From: Phycisphaeraceae bacterium
Lineage (GTDB): Bacteria; Planctomycetota; Phycisphaerae; Phycisphaerales; UBA1924
NCBI GenBank assembly: GCA_020639195.1
Contig: JACKHB010000005.1
Coordinates: forward strand, 1 to 64,000
Length of the DNA stretch: 64,000 nt
Reading direction: 5' to 3'
The translations under genes were made by a program, and so were the position numbers. Below the pieces are notes generated by a model. It saw only the letters and a list, made by a program, of their open reading frames with translations, ran no database searches and had not been told where the DNA came from. Below, piece by piece: positions 25,679-34,655 of this stretch; the first letter of the stretch is position 1, and the number at the start of each line of letters is the position of its first letter.

Positions 25679-27835
25679 ATGACGACCCCCGACGCCAGCA
25701 CGCACTCCTCGATGCCCTCATGGGTGCGGGCGATCCATCGTCATCGCGGCCTGATCGTTCCCGTCGGCTTCGTGTTCCTGATGGTCGTCCTCATCGTGCC
25801 CGTCCCTCCGGCGATGATGGACGTGCTCATCGCGCTCAATATCTCCCTGGGCGTCATCATCCTGCTCACCACCATCTACATGCAGCGCCCGCTCGATTTC
25901 TCGGTCTTTCCTTCGCTGCTGCTGGCGACCACCCTCTACCGCCTCGTGCTCAACATCGCGTCCACGCGCCTGATCCTCACGGCCGACGCCACCACACCCG
26001 AGGAGGCGATGGGAGTCGCCGGAAAGGTGATCCAGGCGTTTGGCAACTTTGTGGCAGGGGACTCACTGTTCGTGGGTGGAGTCATCTTCCTCATCCTCAT
26101 TGTGGTTCAGTTCATGGTCGTTACCAAAGGAGCGGGTCGCATCAGCGAGGTGGCGGCGAGGTTCACGCTCGATGCCATGCCGGGCAAGCAGATGGCGATC
26201 GATTCGGATCTCAACGCGGGGCTCATCGATGAGACCGAGGCCCGTCGCCGAAGGGAGGAGATCTCACGAGAGGCCGACTTCTTCGGAGCCATGGACGGTG
26301 CCAGCAAGTTCGTTCGGGGCGACGCCGTGGCCGGCATCATCATCACCGCCATCAACGTCATCGGCGGCCTTGCCGTCGGCGTGGTCGAACGCGGCTGGCC
26401 GATCGGCCGGACCGCGGAGATCTTCACCAAGCTGACCATCGGAGACGGACTGACGGCTCAGATTCCGTCTCTGGTGATCTCGATCGCCTCTGCGCTGATC
26501 GTTACGCGATCGGGAACCAAGAAGGAACTCGGAGAGGAGCTCACGGGCCAACTGGCCAGCCAGCCCAAAGGGCTCGTGATCTGCGCAGTCTTCCTCGGAC
26601 TTCTGGCCCTCACGCCGCTTCCGACCGTCCCGCTGGTCGCAACCGCGGCGTCGCTGGGAATCTTGAGCTGGTCGCTGTTCCGTGCCGACCGAGATCGGGC
26701 CCGCCAGGCGCTCGACGCCGCCTCGCAGGATGCGGCGCAGGCCCGGGCCGAGCCGCCGCCGATCGAGTCTGCACTGAAGGTGGACACTCTTGAACTCGAG
26801 CTTGGCTACGGGCTGGTCGGGCTGGTGGACCGGAGTCAGGGCGGGGATCTGCTCGACCGAGTGACGAGCGTCCGCCGCCAGCTGGCCTCGGAACTCGGCC
26901 TGGTCATGCCCCCGGTCAGGATCCGGGACAACGTCCAGTTGGAGCCCGACGCGTACAGGATTCGGATCCGCTCGAGCCCGGTGGCTCGCGGCACCGTCCG
27001 GCCCTCCCTGCTCCTGGCGATGGACGCGGGCATCGCGTCGGGCCGCATCGAGGGCGAGGCGACTCGCGAGCCCGCCTTCGGTCTCAAGGCGTGGTGGGTC
27101 CAGCCGGCCCTGAGGCAGCGGGCCGAGTCGCTCAACTACACGGTGGTCGAGCCGACGAGCGTGATCGCGACCCACCTGTCCGAGGTTGTGAAGCGCCACG
27201 CGGACGAGTTGCTGACCCGGCAGGAAGTCGCCAATCTGATCGAACAGCTCAAGGAGCGCGCCCCCAAACTCGTTGAAGAAGCGATTCCAGCCGTCGTCAA
27301 ACCCGGTGACCTCCAGCGCATCTTGCAGAATCTCCTTCGCGAGCGCGTGCCGGTGCGGGACATGGAGACCATCGTCGAGGCCTTGGCCGACTGGGCCCCA
27401 CGCACCAAGGACCCCGACGTCCTCACCGAATACGTTCGCAACGCTCTCAAACGGGCGATCTGCCAGCAGGTCGCACAGGTCTCCGACTCCGGTGCAATGA
27501 AGATCGCGTGCATCACGCTGGATCCGACCCTCGAGGACCTGATCGCCGCGTATGTCGATCGGTCCGCCGGCGGCACCACCGTCTCCATGCCGGCGCGGGT
27601 CGCCGATCAGTACGCCGCCAGGATCGGCGCCTCACTCGAGAAGCTCGCCGCCGCGGGCCACCCCCCCGTTGTCGTCGCCTCGCCGCAGGTCCGCGCCATC
27701 GTCTGGCAGATGCTCGAATCGCGGGTCCCCGGCATCACCGTCCTCGGCTACAACGAGATCGCCGCCGGGATCGAGGTCGAGACTCTCGCTCTGGTTACGC
27801 CGGCCGAGTCCTCGGTCGCGGCTCCGGCGGCATGA
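25679..27835 (+). CDS. flhA: Flagellar export gate protein FlhA
   Basis: The 718-residue FlhA has about eight N-terminal membrane helices with the conserved FHIPEP region (LDFSVFPSLLLATTLYRLVL, then NIASTRLIL and GNFVAGDSLFVGGVIFLILI). A large cytoplasmic export-substrate docking domain covers residues about 355-718. It forms the nonameric ring that takes cargo from chaperones. Length is normal. The ATG at 25679 follows flhB closely; the stop overlaps the first possible start of flhF (ATGA, 27832-27835). Confidence 0.97.
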   Translation: MTTPDASTHSSMPSWVRAIHRHRGLIVPVGFVFLMVVLIVPVPPAMMDVLIALNISLGVIILLTTIYMQRPLDFSVFPSLLLATTLYRLVLNIASTRLILTADATTPEEAMGVAGKVIQAFGNFVAGDSLFVGGVIFLILIVVQFMVVTKGAGRISEVAARFTLDAMPGKQMAIDSDLNAGLIDETEARRRREEISREADFFGAMDGASKFVRGDAVAGIIITAINVIGGLAVGVVERGWPIGRTAEIFTKLTIGDGLTAQIPSLVISIASALIVTRSGTKKELGEELTGQLASQPKGLVICAVFLGLLALTPLPTVPLVATAASLGILSWSLFRADRDRARQALDAASQDAAQARAEPPPIESALKVDTLELELGYGLVGLVDRSQGGDLLDRVTSVRRQLASELGLVMPPVRIRDNVQLEPDAYRIRIRSSPVARGTVRPSLLLAMDAGIASGRIEGEATREPAFGLKAWWVQPALRQRAESLNYTVVEPTSVIATHLSEVVKRHADELLTRQEVANLIEQLKERAPKLVEEAIPAVVKPGDLQRILQNLLRERVPVRDMETIVEALADWAPRTKDPDVLTEYVRNALKRAICQQVAQVSDSGAMKIACITLDPTLEDLIAAYVDRSAGGTTVSMPARVADQYAARIGASLEKLAAAGHPPVVVASPQVRAIVWQMLESRVPGITVLGYNEIAAGIEVETLALVTPAESSVAAPAA

Positions 27836-29268
27836 TCGTGCAGGATGCCACGTCGTCTGCTACCATCGCCCAAGACTCATCGAAGCCACGGATGGCGAGC
27901 ATGATTCTCAAAACGTATCGATCGAACACCATGGCGGGCGCACTGGCCGAGGTCAAGAGGGACCTCGGGTCGGATGCTGTGATCTTGCACACTCGCTCGT
28001 ACCGGGTCGGCGGATTCGCCGGAATCGGCGCCAAGTCGATTGTGGAGATTACCGCCTCGCCAGACGCCGCGGTGCCCACGCGCAGGCCCAAGCCTTCGGC
28101 ACGGATGACCGCTGCGGTCGATCGTCCGGCAAACAAGGCGGCCCCCGCGCCCGATGTGCCGCCCCCGCCCTCGGATGGGCACAACGGCAGCGAATTCCGG
28201 TCGACCTACCACCCTGTCCCGGGCCGTTCCGCCTCGACGGTAGAGGTAAAGGTGCCCGGCCCCCGCGCGGACTCCGTTCCCGGCAATTCTGGTCGCCCTT
28301 CCGCAACCGGATTGGCCGTTCGCGCGCCACTGGCCCCCGTGGATGCCGCCGCAAGTCTGGCCCTTCAGGAGGAGCTAGCAGCGATCCGCCGTCTGGTCGG
28401 GCAGGTCATCCACAACTCCCACCGCTGCGGCACGGCCCTGGCGGCCTCTCCGGGAGTGCCCGAACCGCTGCTGGGCATCTACCTGGCCTTGATCGAACAC
28501 GAAGTCCGCCCGGAGATTGCCGACGCGGTCATCGAGCGAGTGCGATCTCAAGGCGCCCTCGAAGACCCCAGTCTCGCCCGGCGTGCGGCGCTCAGAGAGA
28601 TTGCCCGCCGCATTCCCGTTGCCGGCGGGCTCGACATCGCCGCCCCCACCGAAGACGGCAGGCCTCGCACCATCGCCCTGATCGGTCCAACCGGCGTCGG
28701 CAAGACCACCACGCTCGCGAAGCTGGCCGCGGCCGCCAAGCTTCGACGCGGAGCCCGCGTGGGCCTCGTGACGTGCGACACCTATCGAATCGCTGCGGTC
28801 GAGCAGCTTCGCACCTATGCCAACATCATCGGACTTCCCGTGAAGGTCGTGATGTCGCCCTCCGACATGCCCGACGCTCTCGAATCCCTGCGCGATCGCG
28901 ATGTGATCCTCATCGATACCCCCGGCCGATCGCAGCACGATGCGGGCCGGCTCGATGAACTCCGCGCGCTCGTCGACGCGGCAAGGCCTCATGAGACTCA
29001 CCTGGTCATCTCATGCACGGCCGACCAGCCCGTCATCGACCGGGTCGCGGCGAAATTTGGCGCGCTCTCGCCAACCGACCTGATCGTCAGCAAGGTGGAT
29101 GAGGGTGTGCATTTCGGCTGCGTGCTGAACATCGCCACTCGCCTGGGTGTCCGACTGAGCTACGTCACCACGGGCCAGGAAGTCCCCGATCACATCGAGC
29201 CCGCCGACGCCGACGGCCTCGCAAAGCTGGTCGTCGGCGAAGCCCGCACCCTTGGGCTGGGCGCGTGA
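27832..29268 (+). CDS. flhF: SRP-like GTPase FlhF
   Basis: The 478-residue protein has the B-domain start MILKTYRSNTMAGALAEVKR, a long low-complexity linker, then the NG domain. The G1 loop IGPTGVGKTTTLAKL is near residue 285, followed by VTCDTYRIAAVEQL, the DTPGRSQ motif (G3) and VSKVDEG (G4). FlhF sets the site of polar flagella together with FlhG. ATG 27832 overlaps flhA; ATG 27892 or 27901 would give the classic N-terminus, and a TACCAT sequence at 27861-27866 could serve such a start. The catalytic domain call is secure; the start is not. Confidence 0.93.
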   Translation: MIVQDATSSATIAQDSSKPRMASMILKTYRSNTMAGALAEVKRDLGSDAVILHTRSYRVGGFAGIGAKSIVEITASPDAAVPTRRPKPSARMTAAVDRPANKAAPAPDVPPPPSDGHNGSEFRSTYHPVPGRSASTVEVKVPGPRADSVPGNSGRPSATGLAVRAPLAPVDAAASLALQEELAAIRRLVGQVIHNSHRCGTALAASPGVPEPLLGIYLALIEHEVRPEIADAVIERVRSQGALEDPSLARRAALREIARRIPVAGGLDIAAPTEDGRPRTIALIGPTGVGKTTTLAKLAAAAKLRRGARVGLVTCDTYRIAAVEQLRTYANIIGLPVKVVMSPSDMPDALESLRDRDVILIDTPGRSQHDAGRLDELRALVDAARPHETHLVISCTADQPVIDRVAAKFGALSPTDLIVSKVDEGVHFGCVLNIATRLGVRLSYVTTGQEVPDHIEPADADGLAKLVVGEARTLGLGA

Positions 29269-30272
29269 CACCCGGGGCCGGACTCCATCCCGCTCCGGCC
29301 GATCAGGCATCACGCCTCCGCACGCTCGTTGGCGAGTTGAGGCGGACCCACCCGCTCGGACGAACCGACGAGTCCTCCTCGCCATTGGTCCGGCCGCCAA
29401 ACCTGATCGCCTTCGCGTCGGGAAAGGGCGGCGTCGGAAAGACGTTTCTCAGCGTGAACCTCGCCATCGCGCTCGCGGCGCTGGGTGATCAGCCCGTTCT
29501 GTTGGATGCCGACGCCGGGCTGGCCAACGCCGACGTGATGTTGGGTGTGACTCCCCGCCAGCGCCTCGACCGCATCATCGAGTCGGAGCACGCGATCGGA
29601 CTGGAAGATGTCACCATCGAGGCGCCCGGTGGGGTCAGGCTCGTGCCGGGAACCGTGGGCCGACGGACCGCGGTCGGAGACGATGCGGTGACCGCCCGCA
29701 AAATCCTGAACGCGTGCAGTGGGCCTGCCCCGGCGTCCGGTCTGCTGATCATCGACCTTCCGGCGGGCCTCTCCCCGCTGGTATTGGAGCTCATGGCCGC
29801 CGCTGTTCTCCCGGTCGTAGTCGCAACGCCCGATCCGACGTCGATCGCGGACGCGTACGCCCTGATCAAGGCGATGCTGACTTCCGCACGACCCGACCCG
29901 GGCCAGTCTGGCCCCGTGCCGGCGGTCGTCGTGAATCAGGCGTCGGACGCCGAAGAAGCCGCCAAGGCGCATGGGAGACTCAACGCGGTCGCCGAGAGAT
30001 TCCTCGGCACCCGACTCGACATGCTTGGATGGGTTCCTTGGTCCGCCGCCGCGGCCCGGTCGATCAGGACTCGCCAACCGCTGATGATTGGCTCGCTCGG
30101 CTCACCCGCGGCCTCGCAGGTTCACGAACTGGCGAGAGCGGTGCGAGTTCGACTCCGTCCGGTCCATTCCTCCGGCCGTCCCGCACATCGACCTTCCAGG
30201 GGGTTGTTCCGTGCCTTTCTCGGACGCCGTCGCGCCGGGCAGTCTTTGCGCGAATCTGCTCAATTGGAATGA
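29265..30272 (+). CDS. flhG: MinD-like ATPase FlhG (FleN/YlxH)
   Basis: The 335-residue ParA/MinD-family ATPase has the deviant Walker A FASGKGGVGKT (about 50-60), the LLDADAGLANADVMLG segment typical of FlhG and the DLPAGLSP switch. It partners with FlhF to limit flagellar number. A 43-residue N-terminal extension could carry the FlhF-activating helix (SRLRTLVGELRR). The C-terminus is Arg-rich instead of having a clear membrane-targeting helix. GTG start at 29265 overlaps the flhF stop by 4 bases. Confidence 0.93.
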   Translation: MTPGAGLHPAPADQASRLRTLVGELRRTHPLGRTDESSSPLVRPPNLIAFASGKGGVGKTFLSVNLAIALAALGDQPVLLDADAGLANADVMLGVTPRQRLDRIIESEHAIGLEDVTIEAPGGVRLVPGTVGRRTAVGDDAVTARKILNACSGPAPASGLLIIDLPAGLSPLVLELMAAAVLPVVVATPDPTSIADAYALIKAMLTSARPDPGQSGPVPAVVVNQASDAEEAAKAHGRLNAVAERFLGTRLDMLGWVPWSAAAARSIRTRQPLMIGSLGSPAASQVHELARAVRVRLRPVHSSGRPAHRPSRGLFRAFLGRRRAGQSLRESAQLE

Positions 30273-30375
30273 ATCATCGCGATTCTTCCGAAGATCGCGG
30301 GTTCGCGCGACGATACGCGTCGTTGCCACACGGTCCGGCGATTCGCACACTCTCAGGTGGTGAGAACGACCTCCG

Positions 30376-30660
30376 TTGGGACGTATCGCGTCAGTCATCG
30401 CGGCCAGCTTTGCGCTGACGGCCTATGCCATCGCTACGGTGGCCGGTTTCGCCGCCGGAAACCCGACTCCCACGATCTTGCTTCGAGGCCTGCTCGTGCT
30501 GATCGTCTGTCACGCGGCGGGCCAGGCGATAGGGGCCGTGGCGGGCGTGGTCATCCGCGACCACAACGCCTCGTACGAAGCGGCCAATCCCATCCCCTCT
30601 GTCGGCGAGATCGAGGACGCGATCAGCCGGCAACGTGCCCTGGAGGCGACCGGAGCATGA
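30376..30660 (+). CDS. Small two-helix membrane protein in the flagellar locus
   Basis: The 94-residue product starts at TTG 30376 and has two hydrophobic segments (VIASFALTAYAIATVAGFAA and LLRGLLVLIVCHAAGQAIGA). A short hydrophilic tail carries YEAANPIPSVGEIEDAI. I do not recognise a family. The position between flhG and fliA suggests a flagellar or motility role, but the sequence gives no direct evidence. It has no strong ribosome-binding site; CGACCTCC-type bases only precede it. Confidence 0.6.
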   Translation: MGRIASVIAASFALTAYAIATVAGFAAGNPTPTILLRGLLVLIVCHAAGQAIGAVAGVVIRDHNASYEAANPIPSVGEIEDAISRQRALEATGA

Positions 30661-30717
30661 GTGGGGGAAAGCATGCGAGTAGATCCGGACTTGCTCGCGT
30701 GCCGCGCGACCGTCTGC

Positions 30718-30723
30718 TATATT
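30718..30723 (+). promoter_or_regulatory. Candidate -10 box before fliA
   Basis: TATATT preceded by TG and followed by GC, an extended -10-like sequence 85 bases before the fliA ATG. The nearest TTG-type -35 (TTGCTC at 30691) is 21 bases away, longer than usual. It suggests that the sigma-28 gene can be transcribed separately from the upstream flagellar genes. Confidence 0.4.
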
Positions 30724-30808
30724 GCGGCCCCGGTCAGGGACGACCGGACGATGGCGCGGCGCGCGAGTTGCGATTCCGTCCGCGCCGAAGGGTCAAGGAG
30801 AGGACCGA

Positions 30809-31666
30809 ATGACGATCACACAATCGACGCCGCGCACCAGATCCAGCAGCCGGATCAAGGCCCGGACACTTCCTCCCGAGCCGACGCCCTACGACGATCG
30901 CCCAGTCGAGGAGCTGTGGCGCGAATACGCCGACGGGCCGAGCGAGTCGCTTCGCAACTACTTCATGGAGCGGTACCTGCACCTCGTCCGCTACAACGCG
31001 GAGAGAATCCACGCTCGCCTGCCCGATGAGGTCGACGTCGAGGACCTGATGTCGGCGGGGCTGTTCGGCCTCATGGACGCGATCGACGCGTTCGACCTTG
31101 AGCGAAAGGTGAAGTTCGAGACCTACTGCGCGCCCCGCATCCGAGGCGCCATCCTCGATGAACTCCGTTCCATGGACTGGGTGCCGCGCCTCGTGCGTCA
31201 TCGCACGTCCCGCATCGAGCAGGCCCGGCAGCGCATCGAGATGCGAGAGGGTCGCCGCGCCACGGATACCGAGATTGCTGGTCAGCTGGGGCTGCCCTCC
31301 GAGGAGTTCGACAAGTACAAGCGCGACGGGCAGCCGGTCATGACCATCAGCATCACCCGTCGGGCGTTCTCCTCAGATAGCGGTCGCGATGTGCGCGAAA
31401 TCGACGTCATCAAGGACGAGGCCCAGGTCAACCCCGTCAGCGAGGCCCAGCGACGCGATCTCAAGGAGCTCATGACCAAGGGTCTGAGCCGGGCCGAGCG
31501 CCTCATCGTCATTCTCTACTACTACGAAGGGATGACCATGAAGGAAATCGGCGCGACGCTGGACCTGTCCGAGTCACGGGTCAGCCAGATGCACAGCTCG
31601 ATCCTGCAGCGTCTCAAGTCGCAGATGCAGCACAGGATGCGGGACATCTCCGCCGAGCCCCGCTGA
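30809..31666 (+). CDS. fliA: Flagellar sigma factor FliA (sigma-28, WhiG/SigD type)
   Basis: The 285-residue sigma factor has region 2 (YLHLVRYNAERIHARLPDEV, then EDLMSAGLFGLMDAIDAFDL and KFETYCAPRIRGAILDELRS). Region 3 (MDWVPRLVRHRTSRIEQARQ) and region 4 helix-turn-helix (LYYYEGMTMKEIGATLDLSE, then SRVSQMHSSILQRL) follow. It directs transcription of late flagellar genes such as flagellin, which are not in this window. ATG at 30809 with GGAGAGGA upstream is preferred; the longer frame has no family match before it. No anti-sigma FlgM gene is visible nearby. Confidence 0.96.
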   Translation: MTITQSTPRTRSSSRIKARTLPPEPTPYDDRPVEELWREYADGPSESLRNYFMERYLHLVRYNAERIHARLPDEVDVEDLMSAGLFGLMDAIDAFDLERKVKFETYCAPRIRGAILDELRSMDWVPRLVRHRTSRIEQARQRIEMREGRRATDTEIAGQLGLPSEEFDKYKRDGQPVMTISITRRAFSSDSGRDVREIDVIKDEAQVNPVSEAQRRDLKELMTKGLSRAERLIVILYYYEGMTMKEIGATLDLSESRVSQMHSSILQRLKSQMQHRMRDISAEPR

Positions 31667-31690
31667 CCACGTCCGTCCGGGCGACATCCC

Positions 31691-31696
31691 TACAGT
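31691..31696 (+). promoter_or_regulatory. Candidate -10 box before folK
   Basis: TACAGT 25 bases after the fliA stop, 59 bases before the proposed folK TTG. It fits the TANNNT box found at other transcription-unit heads in this window, though TCTG rather than GC follows. Confidence 0.35.
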
Positions 31697-31705
31697 TCTG
31701 CACGT

Positions 31706-31726
31706 GGGCCACCGAGGGGGTGGCCC
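31706..31726 (+). other. Perfect 8-bp hairpin in the folK leader
   Basis: GGGCCACC and GGTGGCCC pair perfectly around GAGGG, about ten bases after the TACAGT box. There is no T-run. It could end read-through from the flagellar locus or form a 5' leader structure in the folK mRNA. Confidence 0.5.
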
Positions 31727-31755
31727 ATGTCCTGCGCGAACTGGGAGGCTGGCCG

Positions 31756-32247
31756 TTGGCTGCAGATGCGTTCATCGCCTTGGGATCGAACCTGGGCGAT
31801 CGCCGCGCCGCGATCGAAGATGCCGTTCTCCGCATTCGCGCGACGCCGGGTGTTCGACTGATCGCCAGCTCGTCCATTATGGAGACGGACCCCGTCGGAC
31901 TCGCGGCTCAGCCCCGATTCCTGAACGCCGTCATCCACGTTCAATCCACACTCGGTCCACACGAACTCCTCCGCAGACTCTTGCAGATTGAGTGTGAGGC
32001 CGGACGAGATCGGAGCGAATCGCCGAAGTGGGGACCCCGGACTCTTGATCTGGATCTTCTGATGTATGGAGACGTGGAGATCCAGTCTCCGGACCTCACC
32101 ATTCCGCATCCGCGCATGCACGAGCGGTGGTTCGTGCTCGCGCCACTCGCGGAGATCGCCGCGCAGACGCTTGTTCCCGGCCTCGCGATGACGGTGGGGG
32201 AACTGCTCTGCCGCCAAACCCCGCAGGGCTTGGGTGCAGAGCGATGA
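31756..32247 (+). CDS. folK: 6-hydroxymethyl-7,8-dihydropterin pyrophosphokinase FolK
   Basis: HPPK transfers pyrophosphate from ATP to 6-hydroxymethyl-dihydropterin in folate synthesis. Motifs: IALGSNLGDRRAAIEDAVL at the start, the TDPVG and FLNAVIHV substrate segments, and WGPRTLDLDLLMYGD with the Mg-binding Asp pair. TTG at 31756 is chosen since GGGAGG (31743-31748) lies seven bases upstream and the protein then begins right before the conserved strand; GTG 31720 would add 12 atypical residues. The product is 163 residues. The stop overlaps the next ATG. Confidence 0.93.
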   Translation: MAADAFIALGSNLGDRRAAIEDAVLRIRATPGVRLIASSSIMETDPVGLAAQPRFLNAVIHVQSTLGPHELLRRLLQIECEAGRDRSESPKWGPRTLDLDLLMYGDVEIQSPDLTIPHPRMHERWFVLAPLAEIAAQTLVPGLAMTVGELLCRQTPQGLGAER

Positions 32248-33584
32248 TCGATCAGCCGACCTTCGCCAAGCTCCGTTCCCGACGCATGGCGTGCCTCGTT
32301 TCCGTGTGCTTGGCCGCGCCCGTCTCGGCACAAGATCTCGATGCAGCGGAGGTGTTTGCGCGTGCGTGCGAGATCTACGCCCGCACGGTATTCGCGGAGC
32401 GCATCAGGCTGGAGTTCGAGGGGTCCCAGCCCGCGGCGCCACCCGACATCGAATTGCGAATGGCGCCGCAGTTCGCCGGCCAGCGCCTCGCCCTCAGATT
32501 GGGGGATCTCGAGCTATTCGGCCAGTCCAACGGCGATCGGGGCGAACTCCGTGTGGTTCATCGCCTGGATCCGACGACCTGCGTCGTCCAGGCCTTTGAC
32601 GGCGCTCTCTCGTTGCACGCCATACGGACAGTGCTTCCTCCCATCCCACTGCCACAACTCTCCATGGCGCTCTCGGGCCCGGCGGGTGGGCTTGGAGCGC
32701 TCGCAAACTCCATCGTCTGGGTGTCGGCCGAGCACTTGCCCGATGAGCCCCCTCGCACGCTTCTGATCGGGCGCTCGAACGGGCGCACGGTTCGTGTAGA
32801 GATTGACGACGCCTCGCATCGCCTGCATGCGTTCTACATGGAACTCTCCGGCGAGAGCGGAGTGTCGGTTCTGCGGGCCGAAGTCGAATCGGTCGATCCT
32901 GGAGCTCTGGACGCCTGGACCATTGACGTCTCAAGGCGTCAGCCGTTAGCCGCAGCCTCGATGCTTCGACCCAGGCCCATTCCGCTCGAAGCAGGCGCGG
33001 TCGTCGACATCAAGCCGTTGTTCCTGCAAGATCGATCGGTCTGGGACCTCGCCTCGGCCGTCGCCGATCGACGATCCAACGGGCGTCCCGGGCAGCGGTT
33101 TGCTGCGCTGGTGTTCGTGGCGTGGCCCGCGCCCGAGCGGCGTTCCGCCTTGATGCGTCAGGTCGCCACCGCGATCTCCGACGTTCGCAAGGCAGAGCAA
33201 GCCCTCACGGCCCGCGGCATCCAGGAGAGTGGCCTCGGGCCTCGCCGGGTCAGCGTTGGAATTGAGTGCCACCCTGTCGTCGTGTTCGAGAGCGTCGGCG
33301 AGTTCTCCGACTCGCGCCTGGCCGAAGCCACCACGGCCATTTCGGCGGCGATGCCGGATCCGCCGGATCTGCTCTGGACCATGCCGGCACGCCAGACCAT
33401 CGAACGCCTCGACCTGCGCGCTCCAATCGTGCTGACGCTCATCGATGAGCAGGCGAGACTATTGCGCGCGATCCCGATCGAATCGGGAGCAGCGGGTTCG
33501 CTGGACATCAAATCGGCCGTCGAACAGGCCGTCCTGGCAGAGATCAATCTCCCGGTCGATCCCGGCCCGGACGACTCACCCTAG
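32244..33584 (+). CDS. Secreted protein of unknown function
   Basis: The 446-residue product has an N-terminal signal peptide (MACLVSVCLAAPVSAQ after a short Arg-rich stretch). Residues about 20-220 contain beta-strand-rich sequence (LRVVHRLDPTTCVVQAF, VRVEIDDASHRLHAFYMEL) that recalls DUF2092/LolA-like folds. The C-terminal half (FAALVFVAWPAPERRSALMR and following) might be a degenerate thioredoxin-like domain without the Cys pair. Neither assignment is secure. It overlaps folK by 4 bases, so it is probably in the same operon, without an obvious link to folate synthesis. Confidence 0.7.
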   Translation: MIDQPTFAKLRSRRMACLVSVCLAAPVSAQDLDAAEVFARACEIYARTVFAERIRLEFEGSQPAAPPDIELRMAPQFAGQRLALRLGDLELFGQSNGDRGELRVVHRLDPTTCVVQAFDGALSLHAIRTVLPPIPLPQLSMALSGPAGGLGALANSIVWVSAEHLPDEPPRTLLIGRSNGRTVRVEIDDASHRLHAFYMELSGESGVSVLRAEVESVDPGALDAWTIDVSRRQPLAAASMLRPRPIPLEAGAVVDIKPLFLQDRSVWDLASAVADRRSNGRPGQRFAALVFVAWPAPERRSALMRQVATAISDVRKAEQALTARGIQESGLGPRRVSVGIECHPVVVFESVGEFSDSRLAEATTAISAAMPDPPDLLWTMPARQTIERLDLRAPIVLTLIDEQARLLRAIPIESGAAGSLDIKSAVEQAVLAEINLPVDPGPDDSP

Positions 33585-33613
33585 GGATCGCGCGTCCGAC
33601 GGGGCTCGTTCCT

Positions 33614-34636
33614 TCAGCCCGCTTCGGCGCGGGGATGGGCGCGGTCGTACGCATCGCGCAGGTGGCTCGCCGCGAGGTGCGTGTAGACCTGCGTGGTGCT
33701 CAGCGATTGGTGCCCCAGCAACTCCTGCACACTCCGCAGGTCCGCCCCGTTTTCCAGCAGATGCGTCGCGAAGCTGTGCCGCAGCGTGTGAGGGCTGATC
33801 GTTGGATCGAGCCCCGCCTGTCGCAGGTACTTGTCCAGCTTGCGGCGCACCGAACGAGAGCTCAGCCGGCCTCCGTGCTTGTTGACGAACAGCGGCCGGA
33901 ACGAGCGTCCGTCCTGCCACGCGTCGACGAATCGAGGATCCGTCTTGGCAAAGTCCATGTACCGCCGAATCGCGCCAAGCGCGTGCGAACCCAGCGGAAC
34001 GATTCGCTCCTTCTTGCCCTTGCCGCGCACGTGCATCGCCTCGCCCTGCGGGTCGAGGTCCGTCACCTCAAGGCCAACGAGTTCCGAGACGCGGATCCCC
34101 GTGGAATAGAGCGTCTCGAGCATGGCGCGATCTCGCAGGCCCAGCACGTCCGCGTCACCCGGCGCGCTCAGGAGCCGCTCGATCTGCTCGACCGTGATCG
34201 CCTTGGGCAGGCGCTTGGCCTGTCTGGGCGTGCGAATGAGCGTCATCGGATTCGTTGCGCACAGGCCCCGGCGGTGTGCCCACTTGTAGAACGAGCGAAG
34301 CGTGGCGATCTTTCTCGCCATCGTCGCGGCGGAATAGCTCCGCTCGCTCAGGTGTGCCAGGAATCCCCGAATGGACTCGGCGTCCGCCTCGCAGATCAGA
34401 TCGGTGATGGTGCGCGGCGAAATAGTCCCCGCAATGTCGCCCCTGCCCTTGCGTTCCGACGCTCGCGTCAGGGCCTCCTGCTCCTTGGCCGCATCGATGG
34501 CAATCGAGTGAGCCTGCGACAGGAACGCGACGAACTGCCGCAAGTCGGCGCCATAGCACCTGGCCGTGTACGGACTGAAATGACGCTCATCGGCGAGGTA
34601 GCTCGCGAACGAATCGGTGAGAGGGAGCGTGGACAT
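33614..34636 (-). CDS. xerD: Xer-type tyrosine recombinase
   Basis: This 340-residue site-specific recombinase of the XerC/XerD group probably resolves chromosome dimers. All catalytic residues are seen: Arg182 (TGIRVSEL), Lys206 (RGKGKKER), His283 and Arg286 (HTLRH), His309 (GHQS) and Tyr318 (VYTH). The N-terminal SAM-like domain has about 40 extra residues (about 43-82) compared with the 300-residue Xer norm. ATG at 34636 with GAGGAG upstream is the start; the longer frame is a shadow of the neighbouring gene. XerC and XerD cannot be told apart here. A perfect 16-bp palindrome lies 20 bases upstream. Confidence 0.92.
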   Translation of the reverse strand: MSTLPLTDSFASYLADERHFSPYTARCYGADLRQFVAFLSQAHSIAIDAAKEQEALTRASERKGRGDIAGTISPRTITDLICEADAESIRGFLAHLSERSYSAATMARKIATLRSFYKWAHRRGLCATNPMTLIRTPRQAKRLPKAITVEQIERLLSAPGDADVLGLRDRAMLETLYSTGIRVSELVGLEVTDLDPQGEAMHVRGKGKKERIVPLGSHALGAIRRYMDFAKTDPRFVDAWQDGRSFRPLFVNKHGGRLSSRSVRRKLDKYLRQAGLDPTISPHTLRHSFATHLLENGADLRSVQELLGHQSLSTTQVYTHLAASHLRDAYDRAHPRAEAG

Positions 34637-34655
34637 GGACGAACACTCCTCGAAA

